NCBI GenBank assembly: GCA_024654485.1
Contig: JANLHO010000053.1
Location: forward strand, 1-26,643
DNA from: Patescibacteria group bacterium
GTDB taxonomy: Bacteria; Patescibacteriota; Minisyncoccia; Phycocordibacterales; UBA2100
Length of the DNA: 26,643 nucleotides
Direction: 5' to 3'
The notes below the pieces were generated by a model. That model worked only from the letters and a program-made list of their open reading frames with translations. It did no database searches and was not told the DNA's origin. Shown here one piece after another: positions 1 to 5,872 of this stretch. The translations under genes were made by a program, and so were the position numbers. Each line of letters starts with the position of its first letter. Position 1 is the first letter of the stretch.

Positions 1-213
1 TCAACGCCGACCTGTCATTTTTGTCATGCGGCGAAGGAGTTTTTCACTGCCAACAATGTCGCTTTTACCGACTACGACGTCGCGAGCGATACGGGAAAGC
101 GTCAGGAGATGGTGCAAAAAAGCGGCCAGATGGGCGTGCCCGTCATCATGGTGGGCGACCAGACCATCGTCGGATTTGATGAGCCGAAGCTCCGCGAGCT
201 TCTTGCGATATAG
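1..213 (+). CDS. Glutaredoxin-family protein (5' end outside window)
   Basis: The reading frame is open from the first base of the window and ends at TAG 211-213, giving the last 70 residues. It begins with S-T-P-T-C-H-F-C, a CxxC redox site at the N-terminal end of a thioredoxin fold. Further on it has the cis-proline segment G-V-P-V-I-M-V-G and the closing I-V-G-F-D-E-P-K-L helix typical of glutaredoxin/NrdH-like proteins. These are small cytosolic thiol-disulfide oxidoreductases that reduce protein or glutathione-type disulfides. Only a few residues should be missing at the N-terminus, since the family is about 75-85 aa. The electron donor cannot be told from the sequence. A hairpin lies 37 bases downstream. 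The call rests on the CxxC plus VP motif and is fairly secure; the exact subfamily is not. Confidence 0.85.
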   Translation, partial: STPTCHFCHAAKEFFTANNVAFTDYDVASDTGKRQEMVQKSGQMGVPVIMVGDQTIVGFDEPKLRELLAI

Positions 214-249
214 CTTTTCATCAACTACTCCGGAGCGTGCTAAAGTCTA

Positions 250-271
250 GGGGCCTGCCATTGCAGGCCCC
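250..271 (+). terminator. Hairpin after the glutaredoxin gene
   Basis: A perfect 9-bp stem (GGGGCCTGC at 250-258, GCAGGCCCC at 263-271) with a CATT loop. No T-run follows, so this is a terminator-like hairpin rather than a textbook intrinsic terminator. It separates the glutaredoxin gene from the next start codon 24 bases away. Confidence 0.55.
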
Positions 272-295
272 TCTCGCGTGGTGTATAGCTATCGT

Positions 296-1291
296 ATGAA
301 AACATATATTTTACCCGCCGCGGTATCCGCTATCGTACTGGTGGCGGTTTTCTTATGGGGAGGCTTCGCCGCTTTGTGGCTCGCCATCACGCTTTCCGCC
401 CTTGAAGTGATGCTTTCTTTTGACAACGCCGTGGTCAACGCCAAGGTATTGGAGCGGATGAGCGCGCGCTGGCAGCAGCGATTTCTCACGTGGGGCATAC
501 TCATAGCCGTATTCGGCACTCGGCTCGTGCTTCCCGTCCTCATTGTGGCGATTGCGGCCGCCATATCACCCATAGCGGCGACGGTGCTCGCCGTGACGGA
601 TCCGGATCAATACGCTCTTCTGATAGAAGGGTCGTCGCACAGCATCGCAGCTTTCGGAGGCGCGTTCCTTCTTTTGGTGTCACTCAAGTATTTCTTTGAC
701 ACGGGCAAAAATATACATTGGATTGATATGATCGAGTCGCGCCTTTCGCGGTGGGGCAGGATAGAGGCGGTAGAGATAGGAATCGCGCTTCTGGTGATTC
801 TAATTTTGTCGTTCCTAACGCACACGGAGCAGGGCATTGTGCTAGCCGCCGGAGTCGTCGGCATACTTCTGTTCGTGTTCATAAACGGCGCGGCGCAGAC
901 TTTGAGCATGAACGCCGAGGACGCGGCGAAGGGAGCGGCATTTCTTTTCCTCTACCTCAACGTGCTTGATGCGGCATTCTCTCTGGACGGCGTTATCGGC
1001 GCCTTCGCGCTCACGACGCAGATCTTCATCATCGTAGCCGGATTGGGGATAGGAGCGCTCTTCGTGAGGACCATCACTGTACACCTCGTGCGCAAGCGCA
1101 CTCTTGAGACACTCGTGTATCTGGAGCACGGGGCGCATTGGGCCATATTCGGACTCGCCCTCTTTATGTTCGCCGATCTCGTGACGCACGTGCCGAGCGC
1201 GGTCGTGGGATTCGCAGGCGTGGTGTTGATAGGGCTTTCATACTATTCGTCGCTCCGGCGCGTGTGGGCGCAGGCACCGAAGCTCTCATAA
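296..1291 (+). CDS. DUF475 family (TerC superfamily) integral membrane protein
   Basis: A 331-aa polytopic membrane protein. The segment L-E-V-M-L-S-F-D-N-A-V-V-N-A near residue 35 matches the signature of DUF475 proteins, which belong to the TerC superfamily (acidic residues in the membrane; several members are linked to metal ion export or tellurite resistance). A second S-L-D-G-V-I-G-A-F-A motif near residue 232 resembles an internal repeat of the same D-containing helix. I count about eight or nine hydrophobic segments. I prefer ATG 296 over the in-frame GTG at 278, because the bases between them (TATAGCTAT) look like a -10 box and no Shine-Dalgarno is present. The transported substrate is unknown. 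The large palindrome at 1300-1414 follows the stop codon by 8 bases and may form the mRNA 3' end. Confidence 0.85.
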   Translation: MKTYILPAAVSAIVLVAVFLWGGFAALWLAITLSALEVMLSFDNAVVNAKVLERMSARWQQRFLTWGILIAVFGTRLVLPVLIVAIAAAISPIAATVLAVTDPDQYALLIEGSSHSIAAFGGAFLLLVSLKYFFDTGKNIHWIDMIESRLSRWGRIEAVEIGIALLVILILSFLTHTEQGIVLAAGVVGILLFVFINGAAQTLSMNAEDAAKGAAFLFLYLNVLDAAFSLDGVIGAFALTTQIFIIVAGLGIGALFVRTITVHLVRKRTLETLVYLEHGAHWAIFGLALFMFADLVTHVPSAVVGFAGVVLIGLSYYSSLRRVWAQAPKLS

Positions 1292-1299
1292 GTGCCGCA

Positions 1300-1414
1300 G
1301 GCGCACACACTCCCAGTATATTTTGTGGAGTCGGGAATTTCCTACTGGAAATTCCCTCGGCTTCGCGCCGTCGCGCTGCAGAGACTCCAAAAACACACTG
1401 GGAGTGTGTGCGCC
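1300..1414 (+). repeat. Palindromic structured element, copy 1
   Basis: The outer arms at 1300-1317 and 1397-1414 are perfect 18-bp inverse complements, extended inward by a second paired block ending GGAGTC/GACTCC. Inside is a perfect 10-bp hairpin (1333-1342 with 1347-1356, loop TACT), followed by a GC hairpin around GCGC-CGTC-GCGC (1365-1376). The layout predicts a three-way junction. A second copy at 8123-8216 keeps the core (CTCGGCT, GCGCCGTCGCGC, GCAGAG, CTCCAAAAA) while both long stems differ in sequence but still pair. Function unknown: a 3'-UTR/terminator structure or a mobile palindromic repeat are the main options. Confidence 0.8.
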
Positions 1415-1447
1415 ATGCAAATGAGGTGTGCTACAGTGCACGCACTG

Positions 1448-1519
1448 CCCCTCGTAGCTCAATGGATAGAGCTATCCCGTCCTAAGGGAGAGATGTGGGT
1501 TCGATTCCTGCCGAGGGGA
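1448..1519 (+). tRNA. tRNA-Arg (anticodon CCU)
   Basis: A complete cloverleaf can be drawn by hand. The acceptor stem is CCCCTCG/CGAGGGG with discriminator A. The D arm is GCTC-AATGGATA-GAGC and the anticodon loop is G-T-C-C-T-A-A. The T arm is GTGGG-TTCGATT-CCTGC with two wobble pairs. Anticodon CCT at loop positions 3-5 reads AGG (arginine). Base pair 27-43 is an A-G mismatch. No CCA end is encoded (the gene is followed by CAA). Confidence 0.93.
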
Positions 1520-1723
1520 CAAGTCAGGATTGCGCAAGCCAGCGCTCGCCTCCGAGGTGGCGGGCGGCGGCGCGGCGCATCCGGCGCAAATCCGCCAGCT
1601 GGCGAAGCCGTACCGCAGAAAACCGCCAAGGAGTCCGGAGAAAAAATCGGAGCTCACCATTCTACAATGTAGTGTGCACTTCCCGCGCTCTAAATCTCAT
1701 TTGGGAAAATGCATTTTTGGCAT
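1520..1723. other. GC-rich non-coding block between tRNA-Arg and the next gene
   Basis: No convincing gene. The part up to about 1620 is very GC-rich, with many potential stems (for example GGATTGCGC near 1527 against GGCGCAAATCC near 1582). After it the base composition drops sharply to AT-rich from about 1660. Open frames cross it on both strands, but their residue make-up (runs of R, A, P, W, C) is unlike the neighbouring proteins. Possibly an old repeat or the 3' trailer of the tRNA transcript. Confidence 0.45.
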
Positions 1724-1747
1724 AACCCAATTCTAAGATTTTGGGTT
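1724..1747. repeat. Short hairpin AACCCAA/TTGGGTT
   Basis: A 7-bp perfect inverted repeat (1724-1730 and 1741-1747) with a 10-base AT-rich loop, upstream of the unrecognised gene at 1842. Could be an operator or a weak terminator; nothing else supports either choice. Confidence 0.4.
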
Positions 1748-1841
1748 TGTAATTACTGTGCGGATGTGGCACAAAAAAGATTTTTCATGCATAGTTAGGA
1801 CAGATGGGCAATCCCGCTCATGTACATTGAGGACAGCAGCT

Positions 1842-2657
1842 ATGAAAAGCTCTAACAGGACTCAGATGAGTCCGCTCTCATCAAAAGCCCGAGGCGACCT
1901 GGCCATGCTGCGGCGTCACACCGGAATGTTCGGCCGTCTGTTTCTGCGGAAGGGTTACCGCAGTGCGCGTTGGAAGCTTTATCTGGAAAACGCGCGAGAC
2001 TGGCGTCAGAGTCTCAAACTTAAGGATGCCCTCGCACCGCTTCGGTCAGCCGACTTAACCGACTTTCAAGACGTCAGCTGCGCGATCGGCGACGAATGGA
2101 AGCCCTTCCGCGTAGAGCGTGAAGTCACAGGGTCGATTCGCGGCGAGATCGTTGGCCGCAATCTCACCGGGACGATGACTCCGAATCTCCTGGATGCATC
2201 GTCGGTGCTCTTTCTGGAGAATTCCGAAAGCGAGACGATGCGCGTGTTTCTTCCTAGCCCTGCGACCGCGAGCGAAATGCTCGCCCAGTCGCTTGAACAG
2301 TGGCGGAAATGCGCTGGATACCGGTATAACGACTATGCGGACTACTACGACCGCAGTGAGGACACGCATGTGAGTCGAGTCATTCATACATTCGCCCGGT
2401 CGGGTGGATGGACTAACACTCTGACCCATCCCGAAGTCGTTGATATTATTGACGCTTCGTGCCAGCGCCCAGAAAAACAGCGGCCTGTGGTTCGGCTCAC
2501 GGGCACGTTGATCCAAAAGGGCGTCGCGTTGGCGACAGCCATTGAGGTCAACGGCGAACAGCGTGTCTTCGTGCCCACCGGCTTCTTCCAGGCTCTTACA
2601 GGGGTCGTTCGGCAATTCGTTCCCGGAGCGGACGAGCCTCTGCTCATTGAGGCGTAA
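1842..2657 (+). CDS. Hypothetical protein, 271 aa, no recognised family
   Basis: I do not recognise this protein. The frame stays open upstream to 1758, but I place the start at ATG 1842. A GAGGA Shine-Dalgarno-like run ends about 8-9 bases before it, and the upstream residues are rich in W, C and S, as expected of chance translation. The N-terminal third is basic (R/K-rich, G-R-L-F-L-R-K-G-Y-R). The middle has a G-T-M-T-P-N-L-L-D segment and a tyrosine/aspartate-rich stretch near residue 165 (Y-R-Y-N-D-Y-A-D-Y-Y-D-R). The C-terminus has beta-strand-like alternation (V-V-R-L-T-G-T-L, A-I-E-V-N-G-E-Q-R-V-F-V-P). No signal peptide or membrane helix is visible, so it is probably cytosolic. A strong intrinsic terminator follows, making this a single-gene unit. 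Start by Shine-Dalgarno plus own terminator sets it apart from most genes here. Confidence 0.7.
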   Translation: MKSSNRTQMSPLSSKARGDLAMLRRHTGMFGRLFLRKGYRSARWKLYLENARDWRQSLKLKDALAPLRSADLTDFQDVSCAIGDEWKPFRVEREVTGSIRGEIVGRNLTGTMTPNLLDASSVLFLENSESETMRVFLPSPATASEMLAQSLEQWRKCAGYRYNDYADYYDRSEDTHVSRVIHTFARSGGWTNTLTHPEVVDIIDASCQRPEKQRPVVRLTGTLIQKGVALATAIEVNGEQRVFVPTGFFQALTGVVRQFVPGADEPLLIEA

Positions 2658-2667
2658 CATCGCCAAG

Positions 2668-2707
2668 CCTCCCGGCGGCACGGTTCGTCGGGAGGGTTTT
2701 TCTTTTT
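2668..2707 (+). terminator. Intrinsic terminator
   Basis: Ten-pair stem CCTCCCGGCG (2668-2677) with CGTCGGGAGG (2686-2695), one G-T wobble, 8-base loop, followed by G and TTTTTCTTTTT. Classic rho-independent terminator for the gene ending at 2657. Confidence 0.93.
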
Positions 2708-2733
2708 ATTTCAAAGGACAGAGTTGGGCGTGC

Positions 2734-2739
2734 TAGAAT
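2734..2739 (+). promoter_or_regulatory. -10 box TAGAAT, leaderless promoter
   Basis: TAGAAT ends 6 bases before ATG 2746, so transcription should begin at or next to the start codon. The ten bases GTGCTAGAAT also occur upstream of hisS on the minus strand, in the same place relative to its ATG. Confidence 0.75.
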
Positions 2740-2745
2740 CAACGC

Positions 2746-3054
2746 ATGGAGAGCGAGCACGACCTATTGAAAAAGACGTACGACCTTGCGCGTGAGAATA
2801 ATAGAATGCTGCACGCGATGCGGCGCAGGGCCTTCTGGGGCGGTATCATCAAGTTTATCTTTTATGCGGTACTTCTCCTCGCGCCTCTGTGGCTATATAT
2901 GCAGTACCTAGCGCCGATGGTTGATCAGGCGCTCCAGACCATGCAGCAGGTACAGGGCACGGGTGCAAAAGCGGAGGCGCAGCTGAGTAGTTTCCAAGAA
3001 ATGCTGCGGGAGTTTCAATCAAAAATACCCGGCTTTGGGCAATCCGCGCAGTAA
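2746..3054 (+). CDS. Small single-pass membrane protein, 102 aa, unknown function
   Basis: A short protein with three parts. First is a charged N-terminal helix (residues 1-30, M-E-S-E-H-D-L-L-K-K then R-R-R). One strong membrane helix follows at about residues 31-54 (G-I-I-K-F-I-F-Y-A-V-L-L-L-A-P-L-W-L-Y). The C-terminal part (55-102) is glutamine- and methionine-rich, amphipathic and probably helical. The positive charges before the helix suggest the N-terminus is inside and the C-terminus outside, or a tail-anchored arrangement. No catalytic motif is visible. It has its own leaderless promoter and lies 20 bases upstream of tRNA-Phe. I know no named family for it; a small envelope or scaffold protein is the most that can be said. 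Confidence 0.8.
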   Translation: MESEHDLLKKTYDLARENNRMLHAMRRRAFWGGIIKFIFYAVLLLAPLWLYMQYLAPMVDQALQTMQQVQGTGAKAEAQLSSFQEMLREFQSKIPGFGQSAQ

Positions 3055-3074
3055 TGCTATAGTTTTTCCGACCT

Positions 3075-3147
3075 GCCGAGGTAGCTCAGTTGGTAGAGCA
3101 TTCGCCTGAAGAGCGAAGGGTCACCAGTTCGATCCTGGTCCTCGGCA
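3075..3147 (+). tRNA. tRNA-Phe (anticodon GAA)
   Basis: Complete cloverleaf: acceptor GCCGAGG/CCTCGGC, D arm GCTC-AGTTGGTA-GAGC, anticodon arm TTCGC-CTGAAGA-GCGAA, variable GGGTC, T arm ACCAG-TTCGATC-CTGGT, discriminator A. Anticodon GAA reads UUC/UUU. CCA is not encoded. The 3' part (3097-3152) is repeated exactly at 3261-3316. Confidence 0.95.
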
Positions 3148-3157
3148 CAAAGCTCAG

Positions 3158-3260
3158 CCCCGACGCCCCGACCTTGGGTCGGGAGTCGGGGAGCCGACCG
3201 AAGCGTCGGCTTTGGTAGCCCCGACGCGCAAAGCGGTCGGGGTCCCGACATTTGTCGGGA
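3158..3260. repeat. Cluster of four tandem hairpins with CCGAC/GTCGG arms
   Basis: Four stem-loops in a row share nearly the same arms. H1 at 3158-3191 is a double stem (CCCCGAC...GTCGGGG around CCCGACC-TTG-GGTCGGG). H2 at 3192-3211 pairs AGCCGAC with GTCGGCT. H3 at 3219-3242 pairs CCCCGAC with GTCGGGG. H4 at 3243-3260 pairs TCCCGAC with GTCGGGA around ATTT. H4 directly abuts the duplicated tRNA fragment. The cluster resembles a REP/palindromic repeat array inserted after the tRNA. Confidence 0.85.
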
Positions 3261-3316
3261 AGCATTCGCCTGAAGAGCGAAGGGTCACCAGTTCGATCCT
3301 GGTCCTCGGCACAAAG
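3261..3316 (+). pseudogene. Duplicated 3' part of tRNA-Phe (non-functional)
   Basis: 56 bases identical to 3097-3152: from the end of the D arm through anticodon arm, T arm, 3' acceptor strand and five trailing bases. It lacks the 5' acceptor strand and most of the D arm, so it cannot fold as a tRNA. Together with the intact gene it brackets the hairpin cluster as a 56-bp direct repeat. This could be an attachment-site scar or a tandem duplication. Confidence 0.93.
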
Positions 3317-3330
3317 AGTGAAATATAAGG

Positions 3331-3900
3331 TCAGATACCAAGGCTGAAAGTCATCGCTCCCGAATCGGGAGCGAGCCATTTGGAGGTATCAAGCTTCACC
3401 TCGCGGGTGGTACCAAGCTCGCGATATTTCACCATTCCGTGCTCAAGCGCGTGGTCAAGTATTTTTTTCGTTATCTCAACGTCCTTGAGGCAGTACTCGC
3501 GCACTTTATCCACCTCGCCCGCTTTCCACCACTGCAGCGACTGCGCGCCGCTTCCTATCTTTTTCTCGCCGAGCGTGCCCTCGGCAACCGCGTCCAGCTT
3601 GAGCCTCCTTCCGGCAACGTCATGTATTTCTTTCATAAGATCCAGGCTCTTGATGCGCGTGATGTCGCCGGGGTAGTACTTGTTTAGTATCGGGATGTCA
3701 AAATGGTCGGAGTTGTAGCCCACCAGCATATCGGTGCGCTCCAATATCTTCCAGAGTTGTGAAAGCTCCGATTCCAGAAAACTGTAGTAGGAATCCGTTT
3801 CCGAGTCGTGAGCGCATACAATGGCTATATCAAGATTTTCCGGCCCTCCGCCGGCACCCATCCAATTAGCCGTCTCTATATCAAAAGTAACTATGCGCAT
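3331..3900 (-). CDS. DEDDy 3'-5' exonuclease, RNase H-like fold (YprB/PolB-exo type)
   Basis: A 189-aa protein covering only the exonuclease fold. Exo I is F-D-I-E-T-A (Asp6, Glu8), Exo II is G-Y-N-S-D-H-F-D near residue 62, and Exo III is Y-C-L-K-D-V-E-I-T near residue 135 (YxxxD). These supply the four acidic metal ligands and the tyrosine of the DEDDy class. The closest relatives I know are the stand-alone ribonuclease H-like (YprB) and archaeal PolB exonuclease domains. It should remove nucleotides 3'-to-5' from DNA or RNA in the cytosol, in repair or RNA turnover; which substrate is not shown. It starts 6 bases after the hisS stop codon on the same strand, so the two probably share an mRNA from the hisS promoter. 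Confidence 0.9.
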   Translation of the reverse strand: MRIVTFDIETANWMGAGGGPENLDIAIVCAHDSETDSYYSFLESELSQLWKILERTDMLVGYNSDHFDIPILNKYYPGDITRIKSLDLMKEIHDVAGRRLKLDAVAEGTLGEKKIGSGAQSLQWWKAGEVDKVREYCLKDVEITKKILDHALEHGMVKYRELGTTREVKLDTSKWLAPDSGAMTFSLGI

Positions 3901-3906
3901 GACGGA

Positions 3907-5169
3907 TCAGCCGAGCGATGAGAAAAGGTGTTCCGCGATGCGGTCGGCCGGTAGGGTTATCTCGTTGCCGCTTGCAAGATTCTTTATGGTGTATCGGCCG
4001 CTCTCGCGCTCCTTCCCCCCCACGGCGATGATAAAGGGTATCTTCATTTTGTCCGCCTGACGTATCTGGTCGCCTATCCTCTTGCCGGAGAAGTTCAGAG
4101 CGACGGTGACATCCTCGCGGCGCAGGCTCTGCGCGAGCTGGATCGCGTGCGCCGCAGACTCTTTCTCTACGACGGCTATCATTAGCTCGGTCGCCGGCGT
4201 GTAGGAGGGCATGAGGTTGTGCGTCTCAAGGAAATCGCGCGCCGTCACATCGCCCATGGCAAATCCGACAGCTGGCACCGGCTCCGCGCCAAAAAGCTCC
4301 AGCAGATTGTCGTAGCGTCCGCCGCCGAAGAGCGAGCGCTTGTTTTCCTCACTCGTGTCGTACACCTCAAATATCATGCCGGTGTAGTAGTCAAAGCCGC
4401 GCGTGATGGTCGTGTCCACCACCATATTACGCACCCCCATGTGCTCAAGCTGCGTGCGCAATTCCTCAAGGTATGCGGTGGAGGTAGTACGCTCTATCTC
4501 CGCGACGAGCTGGGCGGCCTTTTTCTCATGCGAGATAAGGTCGGCAAGCCGCTTCTCAAAATCGTCTATCTTGGCGCGTCGGTCCAGGAGGCGGGTCACC
4601 TCGGCCGTGAAATCCTTTGCGATGCCTACGGAATCGTATATCGCGTCCAGAATGCGCCTGTCGGAAACGCGTATCTCAAAATCGCGCTCCTCCGCCCCGA
4701 GGCTGCGCATGATGCCGTGCGCGACGGCTATTATTTCCGCATCGGCTTCTATGCCTTCCGCGCCGAAGAGGTCGGCATTGAGCTGCCAGTGTTCCCGTAA
4801 ACGCCCTTTTTGCGGGCGCTCGTATCTGAAGACATTGGGTATGGAGTACCAGCGCGCAGGCAGGGGGATATCGCGGATGCGCGCCGCCACCATCCGCGCG
4901 ACAGTCGGGGTCATTTCGGGGCGCAAAGTAACTTCGCGCCCGCCCCTGTCGGTGAAGGTATACGTCTGCTCGCCGACGATCTCCTCCGAGGTCTTTGAGC
5001 GGTATAGCTCCGCGGGCTCAAGTATACTCGCGCTGTATTCTTCGTAGCCGAAGAGCTCGCAGACGCGCTCCATGTGCTCAAACAAATATCTCTGCAGGAA
5101 CTGCTCTTCGGGGTAGAAATCGCGAACCCCTTTGTAGCTCTCCGTGGAAACCTTCCCGCGCTTTGCCAT
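3907..5169 (-). CDS. hisS: Histidine--tRNA ligase
   Basis: A 420-aa class II aminoacyl-tRNA synthetase that charges tRNA-His. Motif 2 is N-V-F-R-Y-E-R-P-Q-K-G-R followed by the loop ending N-A-D-L-F-G. The histidine-binding HisA motif is T-R-G-F-D-Y-Y-T-G, and motif 3 is G-G-G-R-Y-D-N-L with V-G-F-A-M-G-D. The C-terminal 95 residues form the anticodon-binding domain (E-L-M-I-A-V-V-E-K-E ... G-K-R-I-G-D-Q-I-R-Q-A-D). Length is normal for bacterial HisRS. I choose ATG 5169 over the GTG at 5175, because the TAGAAT box at 5177-5182 then lies 7 bases upstream, matching the leaderless spacing elsewhere. The exonuclease gene follows 6 bases downstream; the SET-domain gene is divergent. Confidence 0.98.
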   Translation of the reverse strand: MAKRGKVSTESYKGVRDFYPEEQFLQRYLFEHMERVCELFGYEEYSASILEPAELYRSKTSEEIVGEQTYTFTDRGGREVTLRPEMTPTVARMVAARIRDIPLPARWYSIPNVFRYERPQKGRLREHWQLNADLFGAEGIEADAEIIAVAHGIMRSLGAEERDFEIRVSDRRILDAIYDSVGIAKDFTAEVTRLLDRRAKIDDFEKRLADLISHEKKAAQLVAEIERTTSTAYLEELRTQLEHMGVRNMVVDTTITRGFDYYTGMIFEVYDTSEENKRSLFGGGRYDNLLELFGAEPVPAVGFAMGDVTARDFLETHNLMPSYTPATELMIAVVEKESAAHAIQLAQSLRREDVTVALNFSGKRIGDQIRQADKMKIPFIIAVGGKERESGRYTIKNLASGNEITLPADRIAEHLFSSLG

Positions 5170-5176
5170 TGGCACG

Positions 5177-5182
5177 ATTCTA
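5177..5182 (-). promoter_or_regulatory. -10 box of hisS, leaderless
   Basis: TAGAAT on the minus strand, 7 bases upstream of ATG 5169, preceded by GTGC as in the 2734 promoter. No Shine-Dalgarno fits between box and ATG. Confidence 0.75.
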
Positions 5183-5281
5183 GCACAATCCGGCTATTAC
5201 AAAACAGGCGAACTGTTCCTCCGGCAGTCGGTATTTCCCGAAGAAGAAGGATGGAGCGAACAGGTTTGGTATAACCTCATA

Positions 5282-5318
5282 CCGACTTTTATGCAAAAAG
5301 CCGGTGTGGGGTTATACT
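5282..5318 (+). promoter_or_regulatory. Hairpin-plus-TATACT promoter of the SET gene
   Basis: A 9-bp imperfect inverted repeat (CCGACTTTT, then AAAAGCCGG) is followed by GTGTGGGGT and TATACT (5313-5318), 8 bases before ATG 5327. The same module, with similar sequence and spacing, precedes the gene at 7735. The hairpin occupies roughly the -35 region, so it may be a regulator's operator. Confidence 0.65.
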
Positions 5319-5326
5319 CCTGCACA

Positions 5327-5740
5327 ATGCATGCGACGGAAGCACGGCGATTCGTAGTGCGCGAGGGCCGGCCGGGGACAGGAAAGGGGCTATTTGCGAA
5401 AGTGCCGATACGTAAGGGTGATTTCATCCTTGAGTACACCGGCAAAAAAATCCCGACCAAGATCGCGGACGAAATGTCGTCGCGCTATCTTTTTGAGATA
5501 GACAAGAAGTGGACCATCAACGGCCCCGTGCCGAAAAATACCGCCGGATACATCAATCACGCGTGCGACCCCAATGTGGAGGCGATAATAGAGGAAGGCG
5601 ACGACGACCGAATCATGATATACGCACTGCGCGATATTCCAGCAGGGGCGGAGCTCACTATTGATTATGGTCAGGAATACTTTGACGAGTTCATTAAGCC
5701 GACTGGCTGCAAATGCAGTGCCGGAAAGCATCGCCGATAA
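5327..5740 (+). CDS. SET-domain protein (putative lysine methyltransferase)
   Basis: A 137-aa protein that is almost only a SET domain. The N-terminal strand G-T-G-K-G-L-F-A-K precedes I-R-K-G-D-F-I-L-E-Y-T-G. The SAM-binding/catalytic N-H-A-C-D-P-N-V motif lies near residue 76 (usual form NHSCxPN), and L-T-I-D-Y-G near residue 112 carries the catalytic tyrosine. A short C-K-C post-SET-like tail comes near residue 128. SET enzymes transfer methyl groups from SAM to lysine in proteins; bacterial ones have been reported to act on ribosomal or DNA-associated proteins. The target here is unknown. ATG 5327 is chosen because of the TATACT box 8 bases upstream. The longer frame back to 5144 overlaps hisS and its promoter. 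The stop codon lies inside the left arm of the 5739-5859 hairpin. Confidence 0.92.
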   Translation: MHATEARRFVVREGRPGTGKGLFAKVPIRKGDFILEYTGKKIPTKIADEMSSRYLFEIDKKWTINGPVPKNTAGYINHACDPNVEAIIEEGDDDRIMIYALRDIPAGAELTIDYGQEYFDEFIKPTGCKCSAGKHRR

Positions 5741-5859
5741 ACGCACCAAAAAACCCGGCTGCATCGTTGCGGGACCCCGAGAAAGGACTCGTCGTATGCT
5801 AGATACGCCTCGCCCTTCCTCTTCCCCGCGCCTCGCAGCCGAGCCTTTTGGGTGCGTTT
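5739..5859 (-). terminator. 121-nt extended hairpin between convergent genes; terminator or small RNA
   Basis: The arms at 5739-5762 and 5835-5859 (AAACGCACC ... GGCTGC) are about 80% complementary. Pairing continues inward to a terminal CGTAT-GCTAG-ATACG hairpin near 5792-5806. Several A-C mismatches of the plus strand become U-G wobbles on the minus strand. The minus strand also ends in a GC stem (CGGCTGC/GCAGCCG) followed by six T. The structure therefore probably works in minus-strand RNA, as the 3' end of the ATPase mRNA, while also blocking read-through from the SET gene. Confidence 0.65.
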
Positions 5860-5872
5860 AAGGTCGCTCTGC

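Noticed and set aside
1472..1660. Minus-strand open frame over tRNA-Arg and the GC-rich block
   Set aside because: It runs antisense through a complete tRNA; TAGAAT overlaps its ATG, so it cannot be expressed like its neighbours; composition is not protein-like.
3075..3316. Active integrated mobile element between tRNA-Phe and its duplicate
   Set aside because: Only 108 bases separate the repeats and no integrase or transposase is encoded; at most a scar.
3057..3379. Minus-strand open frames across tRNA-Phe and its duplicate (products starting with E-D-Q-D-R-T-G-D-P-S)
   Set aside because: They are the antisense of tRNA sequence, a well-known source of false proteins.
4219..5047. Long plus-strand frames opposite hisS
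   Set aside because: The minus strand encodes an intact HisRS with all motifs; the plus frames are shadows.
5144..5326. N-terminal extension of the SET protein
   Set aside because: It overlaps hisS and its promoter, and the SET gene's own TATACT promoter lies within it.
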